Source of the DNA: Streptomyces sp. NRRL S-455
GTDB taxonomy: Bacteria; Actinomycetota; Actinomycetes; Streptomycetales; Streptomycetaceae
DNA: 64,000 nt
Assembly: GCF_000717875.1 (NCBI RefSeq)
Contig: NZ_JOCT01000042.1
Coordinates: 1 to 64,000 of the forward strand
Direction: 5' to 3'
Below, in pieces: positions 34,895-42,551 of this stretch. A model generated the notes under the pieces. That model saw nothing but the letters and a program-made list of their open reading frames with translations, made no database searches and was not told the DNA's origin. The position numbers were made by a program, and so were the translations under genes. How positions within the stretch are numbered: position 1 is the first letter of the stretch; each line of letters starts with the position of its first letter.

Positions 34895-36040
34895 TTACAG
34901 GCCCAGGTCGCGGCCGATGACCTCTTTCATGATTTCGTTGGACCCGGCCCAGATCTTCGTCACGCGGGCGTCCCGCCAGGCGCGTGCGATGCGGTATTCG
35001 TTCATATAGCCGTAGCCGCCGTGCAGTTGGACGCACTCGTCCAGTACGGAGTTCTGCGTCTCGGCGGCCCACCACTTGGCCTTGGCCGCGTCCACGGGGG
35101 TCAGTTCGCCTCGCGTGTGCGCGAGGACGCACTGGTCGACGTACGCCTGGGTCACCTCCACCCGGGTAACCAGTTCAGCTATCAGGAACTTGTTGTGCTG
35201 GAAGGAGCCGATGGTCTCTCCGAACGCGCGGCGCTCCTTGGCGTATTCGATCGTCTCGTGCAGGAGCCGCGCGACATGGCCGGTGCTGGTGACGGCGGTC
35301 GACAGCCGTTCCTGCGGCAGGAGCCGCATCATCGAGGCGAATCCCTGGCCAACCTCGCCGAGACGGTGGCTGTCGGGGACGCGGACGTCGGTGAAGAAGA
35401 GCTCGGCGGTGTCGGCCTCCTCCTGCCCGACCTTGTCCAGCTTGCGGCCGCGTTCGAAGCCTGGCGTGCCGGCCTCGACGACGAAGAGGCTGATGCCCTT
35501 GGCCCGCTCGCCGGGGCCGGTGCGGGCGGCCACGATGACGAGGTCCGCCTGGTGGCCGTTGGTGATGAAGGTCTTGGAGCCGTTGACCAGCCAGTCCTCG
35601 CCGTGCCGGACCGCGGTGGTCTTCAACGCGGCCAGGTCGGAACCGCCGGAGGGTTCGGTCATGGCGATGGCGCTGATCAGGTCGCCCGAGGCGATGCCGG
35701 GCAGCCAGCGCTGTTTCTGTTCCTCTGTGCCGAGTTCCACGAGGTAGGGCGGGCAGGTGTCGGTGTGCAGGGCGAGACTGGCCCCGACGCCGAAACTGAA
35801 GCCGGCGAGTTCCTCGTCCGCGACGGCGTTGAAGCGGAAGTCGCTCGCGCCTGTCCCGCCGTACTCCTCCGGGACGGACAGGCCGAGGATGCCGAGTGCG
35901 CCCGCCTCCTGCCAGATGTCCCGGGGGATGGACTTCCGCCTGAGCATCTCCTCGTGACGGGGCGCGAGAACGCGTTCGGTGAACTGGCGGACGGCATCGC
36001 GGAAACTGTCGTGATCCTTGTTGAAAAGGGTGCGGTGCAT
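34895..36040 (-). CDS. Acyl-CoA dehydrogenase
   Basis: This 381-residue flavoprotein has the full acyl-CoA dehydrogenase fold: V-P-E-E-Y-G-G-T-G, A-M-T-E-P-S-G-G-S-D, G-S-K-T-F-I-T-N-G and the C-terminal Q-L-H-G-G-Y-G-Y-M-N-E-Y. At the position of the medium-chain enzyme's catalytic glutamate it has alanine (I-W-A-G-S-N-E), whereas L-P-Q-E-R-L contains E244 at the place used by long-chain and isovaleryl enzymes. It should therefore be an LCAD/IVD-type enzyme for long or branched acyl-CoA. It follows the 3' fragment of an acyl-CoA ligase by 15 bp, so it was part of an acid-degradation operon. Confidence 0.82.
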   Translation of the reverse strand: MHRTLFNKDHDSFRDAVRQFTERVLAPRHEEMLRRKSIPRDIWQEAGALGILGLSVPEEYGGTGASDFRFNAVADEELAGFSFGVGASLALHTDTCPPYLVELGTEEQKQRWLPGIASGDLISAIAMTEPSGGSDLAALKTTAVRHGEDWLVNGSKTFITNGHQADLVIVAARTGPGERAKGISLFVVEAGTPGFERGRKLDKVGQEEADTAELFFTDVRVPDSHRLGEVGQGFASMMRLLPQERLSTAVTSTGHVARLLHETIEYAKERRAFGETIGSFQHNKFLIAELVTRVEVTQAYVDQCVLAHTRGELTPVDAAKAKWWAAETQNSVLDECVQLHGGYGYMNEYRIARAWRDARVTKIWAGSNEIMKEVIGRDLGL

Positions 36041-36055
36041 GTGGTGCTCCGATCC

Positions 36056-36247
36056 TCAGATCTGTCGCTCGTGACCGCGCCAGAACGGCTCGCGTACGTC
36101 CTTCTTGAGGATCTTTCCGTTGGCGCTGCGCGGGATTTCGGGCACGAACACGACCCGCTCAGGTGTCTTGGTGCCGCCGAGTCGCGGACGGCAGTAGGCG
36201 ATGAGTTCCGTCTCGGTGAGTTCCTCGCCGTCGTTCAGCTCCACGTG
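36056..36247 (-). pseudogene. Acyl-CoA ligase C-terminal fragment
   Basis: The last 63 codons of an AMP-dependent ligase remain: E-L-T-E-T-E-L-I-A-Y-C-R-P-R-L-G-G then V-P-E-I-P-R-S-A-N-G-K-I-L-K-K-D-V-R-E. The catalytic lysine motif is kept but the AMP-binding domain is gone. The 5' side ends at IS5 sequence (36248), suggesting IS-mediated deletion. It was the first gene of the operon with the acyl-CoA dehydrogenase. Confidence 0.65.
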
Positions 36248-36331
36248 TGATCCCGGGCGGGCACGAGGGTGCCGTCCACGATGAGCACGGTGTCCTTGGA
36301 GAACCGCTTGCGGGACTGGAGAGCGAGCATC
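36248..36331 (-). mobile_element. IS5-family transposase scrap
   Basis: About 28 codons on the minus strand read S-R-K-R-F-S-K-D-T-V-L-I-V-D-G-T-L-V-P-A then R-D-H-T, the first DDE aspartate region of a streptomycete IS5-group transposase. Nothing else of the element remains. It lies exactly between the truncated acyl-CoA ligase and the second copy of the oxygenase/lysR junction, so it marks a rearrangement point. Confidence 0.6.
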
Positions 36332-36362
36332 CAACCTCGGAGATACCGGTTCGCTGTTCGGT

Positions 36363-37430
36363 CGGTTGTCTCGGACAATTCGCACCCCATCCGCTGTTGT
36401 TCTGGGTCGGCCTGAAGGGAGTGTTGGCGGCGCGGCGAAGGGAACTCCGGAGTTTGCGCCATTTCTCGGCGCTCGCCGAGACCTTGAATTACCGGGTCGC
36501 CGCCGAGCGTCTGCACCTCACCCAGCCTGCGCTGACGCGCTCGATCGCCGCCCTGGAGCGCGAGTTGGGCGTCCAGCTGTTCGACCGCGACAAACGGCAT
36601 GTGGCGCTCACCGCCGACGGCGCGGAGCTGCTCGTACGGGCGGGCGAGGTGTTGGCCGATGCCGACCGGCTCGCCGCCGCCGCGGGCGCCATCAGGGCCA
36701 GGCGGCGGGACGAGGTGCGGGTCGCGTGCTACGGCGTGGCTCTGGCCGAACTCACGCATCCGGTCATCGAGGCGTTCTGCGAGCGGTATCCCAGCGTCAC
36801 GGTCCGGGTACATGAAGCGGACTTCCACCAGGGTCTCGCCCCGCTGCTGGCCGGCGAGTACGACGTGGCGCTGTTGCCCCTGAACGTCGACATGCCGGGC
36901 GTGACACGCGTACCGATCTTCACCGAGCCCGCTTCCCTCGCGCTGTGGAAGGGGCATCCGCTGGCTGGGGCAGCCGCGGTGGACGTGACCGAGGTCTTCG
37001 ATCAGCCCTGGGTCACCCCCGAGCCGGGCCTCGACTTCTGGGTGGGCGGACGAAAGGGGGACGCCGACGCCCCGACGGTCGGCTTCCACGCCCGCTCGGC
37101 CCTGGACGTGTCCTTGAAGATCGCCTACCAGCACATGGTGGGACTGATGCCGCTGTCGGCCACCCGGATGTTCCCGCACCCGGGGGTGCATAACGTCGCT
37201 CCGAAGGAGCCCCTCGGCCTGGTGGCCGCCGTCGTGTTTCCGGAGGCCGGTCACTCGCCCGCCGCCCCGGCGTTCGCCGAGGTCGCACGCCGGGTGGCCC
37301 GACGCGCGACCGGCGTTCCGTACGCCGAGATCGCCCCGAGAGCGACATCGACCGCACGGTCCACGTCGGCGGCGGTCAGGCCCAGGTCGGCGAGCGATCG
37401 CGGGATGCCCAGCCGCTCGCCCAGCTCGCG
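36363..37430 (+). repeat. Direct repeat, copy 2 (lysR plus macA 3' end)
   Basis: This is the partner of 30240-31203 in the same orientation, about 6.1 kb away. It carries a lysR with a longer 3' part and passes into the intact macA gene, so it is probably the original lysR/macA junction. Just before it (36332-36361) a short piece matches oxygenase codons at about 30104-30131, then about 109 bp present in copy 1 are missing. This shows that copy 2 once also had an oxygenase gene upstream. Confidence 0.8.
36366..36378. promoter_or_regulatory. LysR box (T-N11-A) upstream of lysR copy 2
   Basis: TTGTCTCGGACAA occurs here 43-55 bp before the GTG of lysR copy 2, identical in sequence and distance to the site before copy 1. 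The divergent gene it once served is now only a scrap of the oxygenase 5' end. Confidence 0.5.
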
Positions 37431-37521
37431 CAACTCCCTCACCGGATCCGGGACATCGAGCGCCCGGCGCAGCCCAGCCAGTGCCTCGGGAATGGCCGGC
37501 GCGTTGAAGGCCAGCACATAG
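36421..37521 (+). CDS. LysR-family regulator, copy 2
   Basis: This 366-codon frame has the same winged helix as copy 1 and a complete effector domain to about residue 305 (F-P-E-A-G-H-S-P-A-A-P-A-F-A-E-V-A-R-R-V). The last 60 or so codons read through into the antisense of macA and end at 37521, so the natural stop has been lost. Differences from copy 1 cluster in the effector-binding half (for example Y-L-S-V-D/P-L-N-V-D, D-D-W-W/L-D-F-W), suggesting the two sense different ligands. The convergent neighbour is the hydroxyquinol operon, its likely target together with the 26.9-30.3 kb operon. Confidence 0.75.
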   Translation: MLAARRRELRSLRHFSALAETLNYRVAAERLHLTQPALTRSIAALERELGVQLFDRDKRHVALTADGAELLVRAGEVLADADRLAAAAGAIRARRRDEVRVACYGVALAELTHPVIEAFCERYPSVTVRVHEADFHQGLAPLLAGEYDVALLPLNVDMPGVTRVPIFTEPASLALWKGHPLAGAAAVDVTEVFDQPWVTPEPGLDFWVGGRKGDADAPTVGFHARSALDVSLKIAYQHMVGLMPLSATRMFPHPGVHNVAPKEPLGLVAAVVFPEAGHSPAAPAFAEVARRVARRATGVPYAEIAPRATSTARSTSAAVRPRSASDRGMPSRSPSSRNSLTGSGTSSARRSPASASGMAGALKAST

Positions 37522-38321
37522 GGCAGGACGACGGCGTGTGTCTCGGCGTGCGGCAGGTCGAAGGTGCCGCCGAGCACATGGCAGAGCTTGTGGTGCAGCC
37601 CCATGGTGGTCGCGCCGAGACAGGCACCGCACAGCCACGCCCCGTACAGCGCGCGGCTGCGCGCGTCATGCCCCGAGGGGTCGGCGACGATCTCGGGAAG
37701 GGCCGCGGCCAGCGCCCGCACACCCTCCTCCGCCATGAGGGAGACGATCGGAGTGGAGTCCGGGGCGTACAGAGCCTCGACGGCGTGCGCGATCGCGTTC
37801 ATGCCGCTCGTCGCGGACCCCACGGGCGGCATGGTGAGCGTGAGCAGCGGGTCGTACACGACGCTGCGCGGCAACACCTTCGGGTCGCGCCCGGTGCGTT
37901 TGACCGCGCCCTCGGTCAGGCCCCAGACGGGTGTCATCTCAGATCCGGCGTACGTCGTCGGGACGGCGACGATCGGCAGGCCGGTCCTGAGCGCGACGGC
38001 CTTGGCCAGGCCGGTCACGGAACCGCCGCCGACCGCCACGCAGCCGTCGGCCCGGGCTTCGCGAGCCGCCTCGACGGCCAGGTCGGCGACCTCCACCGGG
38101 ACGTGCGTCACCGCCCCCGCGTGCAGCCCGGCGCAGGCGTCGCCGAGAGACGCGGCGACGGCACGGGCCGTGTCCAGGCCATGGTCGTCGCACAGCACGA
38201 GGACGCGGCGCAGGCCGAGAAGCGCGACCTCGTCGGGCACCGCGTCCGGGACGGCACCCGACCGGAAGAGGACGCGCATCGGCTGTGCCTGGTAGGTGAA
38301 GTCCCGGGCCTCGCCCTTCAC
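37251..38321 (-). CDS. macA: Maleylacetate reductase
   Basis: This 356-residue protein belongs to the iron-alcohol-dehydrogenase-like maleylacetate reductases, which reduce maleylacetate to 3-oxoadipate with NADH. V-G-G-G-S-V-T-G-L-A-K, V-P-T-T-Y-A-G-S-E-M-T-P-V-W-G, G-M-N-A-I-A-H-A-V-E and H-H-K-L-C-H-V-L-G-G-T-F-D-L-P-H-A-E-T-H-A are all present, including the family's nucleotide loop and histidine-rich site. The last 25 or so natural residues are replaced by antisense lysR sequence ending in G-A-A-G-E, because the two genes were joined tail to tail. GTG 38321 overlaps the dioxygenase stop. It follows the ring cleavage of hydroxyquinol in the same operon. Confidence 0.84.
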   Translation of the reverse strand: MKGEARDFTYQAQPMRVLFRSGAVPDAVPDEVALLGLRRVLVLCDDHGLDTARAVAASLGDACAGLHAGAVTHVPVEVADLAVEAAREARADGCVAVGGGSVTGLAKAVALRTGLPIVAVPTTYAGSEMTPVWGLTEGAVKRTGRDPKVLPRSVVYDPLLTLTMPPVGSATSGMNAIAHAVEALYAPDSTPIVSLMAEEGVRALAAALPEIVADPSGHDARSRALYGAWLCGACLGATTMGLHHKLCHVLGGTFDLPHAETHAVVLPYVLAFNAPAIPEALAGLRRALDVPDPVRELRELGERLGIPRSLADLGLTAADVDRAVDVALGAISAYGTPVARRATRRATSANAGAAGE

Positions 38322-39214
38322 ACGATCACCGGTTGCAGCACGATGTCGAAGCGCGCCCGGCGGAAGGGGTTGGCCAGACCCAGCTCCGCGGCCTCCGCGG
38401 GGGAGTCCACCTCGACGAACTCCTCGACCAGGCTCTCCTTCACGGCGAAGACGGCGTCCGACTCCAGATAGTCGCTGCCCGCCACGAAGATGTGCGTCGT
38501 CACCGGGCTGTGCCCCTCGGCGCCCACGATGAAGTGGACATGGGCCGGACGGTAGGGGTGACGGCCGGTCGCCTCCAGCAGCGAGCCGACCGGCCCGTCC
38601 GTCGGAATGGGATACGGGCTCGGAACGCACGAGCGGAACCAGAACCGCCCCTCCGCGTCCGCGGTGAACAGCCCGCGCCCATTGCCCGGCGGCTGCTTCT
38701 CCGGCTGCTGGACGTCGTAGAATCCCTGGTCGTCGGCCTGCCACACGTCCAGCGTCGCACCGGGCAGCGGGGTGCCGTCGACGGAGACGACCCGTCCGCT
38801 GATCACACACGGCTCGCCGCCGCCGACCAGATCGATGTTCGCCCCGAGCTCACGGACCGGGGACTCGGTCATGTGGAAGGGGCCGAGCACCGTCGAGTCG
38901 GTCGCGGCGGCCGCCTTGTGGTCGTTGATCGTCTCGACGAGCATCGACACACCCAGGACGTCCGACAGCAGGATGAACTCCTGCCGGGTGTCGTCGCACA
39001 TGTGCCCGGTCGCGGTGAGGAAGTCGATCGCCCGCTCCCACTCGGCCTGGGTCGGCTCGATGTCCCGTACGAAATCGTGCAGGTGACGGGTCAGGGAGAC
39101 CAGCACCTCGCGCAGTCGGGGATCGGAGGTGTGGGCGAAGCTTTCCAGCACCGCCGTAGTCGTCGCGGTCGTCGCGGTCTTCGAGGTCTTCGCGGTCTTC
39201 GTGGTGAGGTCCAT
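38318..39214 (-). CDS. Hydroxyquinol 1,2-dioxygenase (intradiol)
   Basis: This 298-residue Fe3+ dioxygenase cleaves 1,2,4-trihydroxybenzene between the first two hydroxyls to maleylacetate. The four iron ligands are visible: Y166 (G-F-Y-D-V-Q), Y201 (P-S-P-Y-P-I-P), H225 and H227 (P-A-H-V-H-F-I-V). The G-P-F-H motif at 111-114 is typical of the hydroxyquinol subgroup and is supported by the neighbouring maleylacetate reductase. The first 20 residues are a Thr/Lys/Ala-rich tail encoded by 9-bp tandem repeats. It is coupled to the downstream reductase (GTGA overlap) and lies 6 bp after the FAD hydroxylase. Confidence 0.88.
   Translation of the reverse strand: MDLTTKTAKTSKTATTATTTAVLESFAHTSDPRLREVLVSLTRHLHDFVRDIEPTQAEWERAIDFLTATGHMCDDTRQEFILLSDVLGVSMLVETINDHKAAAATDSTVLGPFHMTESPVRELGANIDLVGGGEPCVISGRVVSVDGTPLPGATLDVWQADDQGFYDVQQPEKQPPGNGRGLFTADAEGRFWFRSCVPSPYPIPTDGPVGSLLEATGRHPYRPAHVHFIVGAEGHSPVTTHIFVAGSDYLESDAVFAVKESLVEEFVEVDSPAEAAELGLANPFRRARFDIVLQPVIV
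39159..39203 (-). repeat. Five tandem 9-bp repeats in the dioxygenase 5' coding region
   Basis: Plus-strand units GTCGTCGCG, GTCGTCGCG, GTCTTCGAG, GTCTTCGCG and GTCTTCGTG lie end to end. They encode a K-T-A/T-T-A-like tripeptide repeat at the N-terminus of the dioxygenase. Being a multiple of three, gain or loss of units would change only the tail length, not the frame. Confidence 0.75.
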
Positions 39215-39220
39215 GGCCGC

Positions 39221-40987
39221 TCAGCCCCGCCCGAGGATCTGCCGCAGCGCGTCCCGCAGTGCGGCCGTGACGTCACCGGTGGCGTCCTGGCGGCGGAAGG
39301 CCACGTGGTTGTCCGGCCGCACCAGCAGCGCGCCCGAGTCGCCGATCTCCCGCAGCCGGGCCCAGTCCCCGTACGGGTCCTCGTACTCCTGGCCGGGGCC
39401 GATGACTGCCGTGGCGATCTCCAGGCCGAACTCCTTGCCGAGGATGCGGGCGGCCTCCGTCCAGGGCTCGCCGCCGATGCCGGTGATCAGGGTGAACCGG
39501 CCGTTCCCGCCCAGGTCCAGGGTGGACAGATTGCGGGTGCCCGCGGAGAGCCAGGCGTGCGGGAGCTTGGCGCCGGGGCGGGTGCTCGGCTGGAAGTGCA
39601 GCTCGGGGTCGCGTGCGAAGCCGGGGTCCTCGGTGCCGTCCGGGACGATCGCGGCGGAGGTGTAGCGCTGGTTGAGGTCCACGCCGTGGGCGTTGAACTC
39701 GTATGCCTTGCAGGCGATCGCCTCCCGCAGCCGCGCCCGCTGCTCCTCGGCCTCCGCAGTGGCGTCCTTGCGGGCGGCGATGTTCCGCCACAGCTGCTCG
39801 GGGGTCTGCGGCGCCAGGCCGCCGAGCGCCTCGAAGACGGGTGCCGTCTCACCGATGGACTGGTTGGCCCGGGTGACGACCTGCTTGCCGACCGGTGCCC
39901 GCTCGTCACTGTAGGTGTCCAGCAGGGACGGGGACGCGGTGCCGTCCAGGACGAGCTTCAGCTTCCACGCCAGGTTGTAGGAGTCCTGGATGGAGGTGTT
40001 GGAGCCCAGCCCGTTGGACGGTGGGTGCCGGTGGCAGGCGTCGCCCGCGCAGAACACCCGGCCGCTGGAGTACGTCTCGGCGTACATCTCGTTGACCGTC
40101 CACGCGGAGGACGACTTGACGGTCACCGGGATCTCGTCGTCGCCGATCAGCTTGCGGACGACGGACAGGGCGTACTCCTCGGTGAGGTCCGGCGGCCCGG
40201 CGTCGACGTCGTAGCCCCACACGATCAGCCACTCGTTCCACGTCCGTACGCAGCGCACCAGGCCGGCTCCGATGCCGCCCACGGTCGCGCCGGGCGCCAG
40301 CACCCAGTAGAGGGTGGCCGGTCGGTGCGCCACGTATGTGCTGAGGTCCGCGTCGAAGACGATGTTGATGCTGCCGGCCACGCCCATCTGGCCGCCCATC
40401 GGCAGTCCGGCGTCCTCGGCCACCTTGCTGCGGCCGCCGTCCGCGCCGATCAGGTACTTGGCGCGGATGGTGTACGTGTCGCCGCGCAGCCGATCGCGGA
40501 CCACGGCGGTCACGCCGTAGGCGTCCTGCTCGTGCGACAAATACTCGGTGCCGAACCGCAGTTGGCTTCCGCGCGCTATGGCCGCGTTCACGAGCACCGG
40601 TTCCATCAGGTGCTGCGGCATGTCGCACATGCGGGTGGGGCTCGCCAGCTCGTGCGCGGCCTGCACGAGCGGTTCGTTGCCCCAGGACCTCAGCCGGCCG
40701 AGCTCCTCGCCCGCGATGGCGGTGCAGAAGACGGTGTTGCCCATCAGGTGCTGCGGGGTGGCCTGGGCGATCACATCCTCGTCGACACCCAGGTCACGCA
40801 GCACTTCCATGGTGCGCTGGTTGGTGATGTGCGCCCGGGGCGTGTCCGCGAGGCGTGAGTAGCGGGTGACCATGACGTTCGGCACGCCATAGGTGCTCAG
40901 CGCCAGTGCGGCGCTCGCTCCCGCGGGCCCGCTTCCCACGATGAGCACATCGGTCTCGACGGTCGGCACGGTCGGCACGGTTGTCAT
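39221..40987 (-). CDS. FAD-dependent phenol/resorcinol-type hydroxylase (TfdB family)
   Basis: This 588-residue class A flavoprotein monooxygenase has GSGPAG near residue 18, D-G-G-R-S around residue 195, and the second FAD motif G-D-A-C-H-R-H-P-P-S-N-G-L-G-S-N-T with the C-H-R-H-P-P variant of 2,4-dichlorophenol hydroxylase and resorcinol hydroxylase relatives. A C-terminal thioredoxin-like domain follows. It should hydroxylate resorcinol or a similar phenol to hydroxyquinol for the next enzyme. ATG 40987 overlaps the stop of the hydrolase gene. The exact phenol is inferred from the operon. Confidence 0.82.
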   Translation of the reverse strand: MTTVPTVPTVETDVLIVGSGPAGASAALALSTYGVPNVMVTRYSRLADTPRAHITNQRTMEVLRDLGVDEDVIAQATPQHLMGNTVFCTAIAGEELGRLRSWGNEPLVQAAHELASPTRMCDMPQHLMEPVLVNAAIARGSQLRFGTEYLSHEQDAYGVTAVVRDRLRGDTYTIRAKYLIGADGGRSKVAEDAGLPMGGQMGVAGSINIVFDADLSTYVAHRPATLYWVLAPGATVGGIGAGLVRCVRTWNEWLIVWGYDVDAGPPDLTEEYALSVVRKLIGDDEIPVTVKSSSAWTVNEMYAETYSSGRVFCAGDACHRHPPSNGLGSNTSIQDSYNLAWKLKLVLDGTASPSLLDTYSDERAPVGKQVVTRANQSIGETAPVFEALGGLAPQTPEQLWRNIAARKDATAEAEEQRARLREAIACKAYEFNAHGVDLNQRYTSAAIVPDGTEDPGFARDPELHFQPSTRPGAKLPHAWLSAGTRNLSTLDLGGNGRFTLITGIGGEPWTEAARILGKEFGLEIATAVIGPGQEYEDPYGDWARLREIGDSGALLVRPDNHVAFRRQDATGDVTAALRDALRQILGRG

Positions 40988-42081
40988 CGGGACGTTTCCT
41001 CCACATCGGCCAGTCGCTTGTTCAGCCAGGTCATCAGTGCCTCGGCCACGTCGTCGGAGTTCTTCTCGCCCATGGGCAGGTGACCGTTGCCCGTGAGCCC
41101 CAGGTCCGCCAGGCGCAGCAACTCGGCGTCCGCACCGGCCTGGGCGAGGTAGTCGGCGACACCGTGCTGGAACGGCGCGAACGGCGAGGTGTCGGCCGCG
41201 ACCACGGCGATCGGGAAGCCCTGGAGCCCTGGCAGGGATCGCACGGGGCCGGCCTGTTCGTCCTGGACGAGGCAGTCCTGCAGCCCGTCGCCCCCGGCCT
41301 CGCGCAGCCGGAGGCGCAGTTCCTCCGGGGTCCGCGCCGGCGGCTCGTAAGTGATCGGGGCCGCGGTGAGCCCCCACTCCAGCTTTCCGAGGCCGGGCAG
41401 TTCGATGAACGGCGGCCCGATCGGCTCGATGGAGACGACGGCCTTCACCAGCCCGGGCCGGGCATCGGCGACCAGCCAGCCGAACGGCGCCCCCATGGAG
41501 TGGGTGATCAGCACGGCCGGTCCGATACGGTCCAGCAACTCGGCCCCGCAGCGCCGCATCTGCTCCTCGTTCTCGGCGAAGGTGGGCAGCGTCGGGCCCT
41601 GGCTCGCCATCAACTGGTCCAGCGCGGAGTCGTCGCCGATCTCGCCGCTGCCGGGCCACTGGCTGCCAGGTCGTCCCGCCCCGTCGCAGAACAGCCAGCG
41701 GATGAACTCGTACGTCGGCGCCGCGCCCTCGATGGGCCCGAGGACATCGGGGTGGTACGGGGAGCGCCCGTGACCTGGACGGTCGACCACGTACACGGCG
41801 TAACCGGCCTGGAGGAACCGGGTGGCCCAGCCGGGGCGCCCGTCCGGCGTCGACAGGTAGTCCGTGCCCTGGCCGCCGCCCCCGTGGACCATCACCACGG
41901 GCAGCGGATGCCGGAGATCGGCCGGGATCTGGTACTGGACGTACATCGCGGCCTCGGCGGCGGTCCCGGCCTCGGTCGGCTTGCGCCCGACACCGACCCA
42001 GAACGCGCCTTGCTCGCTGATCGTCAACGGCGAGGCGGCACGGGCCGGCTCGGCGGTTCCGGGTGATGGGGAGATGGTCAT
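40984..42081 (-). CDS. Alpha/beta hydrolase (ester hydrolase) of the hydroxyquinol operon
   Basis: This 365-residue alpha/beta hydrolase has V-V-M-V-H-G-G-G-G-Q-G before the first helix, V-D-R-P-G-H-G-R-S-P, and the nucleophile serine in I-T-H-S-M-G-A-P. A histidine in G-N-G-H-L-P-M-G-E near the end should complete the triad. No signal peptide is apparent. ATG 42081 has GGAGG 7-8 bases upstream, and it is the first gene of the operon. It may release the phenolic substrate from an ester. A meta-cleavage hydrolase role is less likely because this operon uses intradiol cleavage. Confidence 0.75.
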   Translation of the reverse strand: MTISPSPGTAEPARAASPLTISEQGAFWVGVGRKPTEAGTAAEAAMYVQYQIPADLRHPLPVVMVHGGGGQGTDYLSTPDGRPGWATRFLQAGYAVYVVDRPGHGRSPYHPDVLGPIEGAAPTYEFIRWLFCDGAGRPGSQWPGSGEIGDDSALDQLMASQGPTLPTFAENEEQMRRCGAELLDRIGPAVLITHSMGAPFGWLVADARPGLVKAVVSIEPIGPPFIELPGLGKLEWGLTAAPITYEPPARTPEELRLRLREAGGDGLQDCLVQDEQAGPVRSLPGLQGFPIAVVAADTSPFAPFQHGVADYLAQAGADAELLRLADLGLTGNGHLPMGEKNSDDVAEALMTWLNKRLADVEETSR

Positions 42082-42099
42082 CGGCGAACCTCCGTCACG

Positions 42100-42390
42100 G
42101 CGTCTGCGCCCATGCCCAGCACTATTGGTGACCGGCTCAGGGGCGGTCCAATGCCGGTTGGGGACGCCGTGATGCATGGCGCTCATCAGCGTCCCCGAGG
42201 GCGGCTGCTTCACCGGGAAGGTGCGCGTGGCGGCGAGGGTGACCAGGGCGTCGGTGTAGAGCGCGGCCTCCAGATGCTCGACGACCGGCAGCTGCGGGTC
42301 GTGATCGGACAGGCCGGTCAGGTGGAAGCTGCCGGTGCCGACTCGTCGCTTGGCGCGCACGACGTCGAAGGACGACTCCACAAACTCGCG
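42100..42390 (-). other. Unassigned coding-like stretch on the minus strand
   Basis: The minus strand reads F-V-E-S-S-F-D-V-V-R-A-K-R-R-V-G-T-G-S-F-H-L-T-G then D-H-D-P-Q-L-P-V-V-E-H-L-E-A-A-L-Y and T-F-P-V-K-Q-P-P-S-G-T-L, which looks like real protein but I do not recognise the family. It is continuous with the hydrolase frame, without its own start or stop, so it is probably a fragment left upstream of the hydrolase operon rather than part of the hydrolase. Confidence 0.3.
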
Positions 42391-42551
42391 GCGTCCAGGT
42401 CGACCGAGTCGATCCGGTCTGGAGACCCGAGCCCGATGATGGGCGCGGACTCCGGGGCCTTGGCTGTTGCGAGGACTCAGGTCCTGGACTCGGACCATGG
42501 ACCTCGTCCCAGTCGCGGCCGAGGCCGCGACTGGCCTGTGGGCACCACGCG

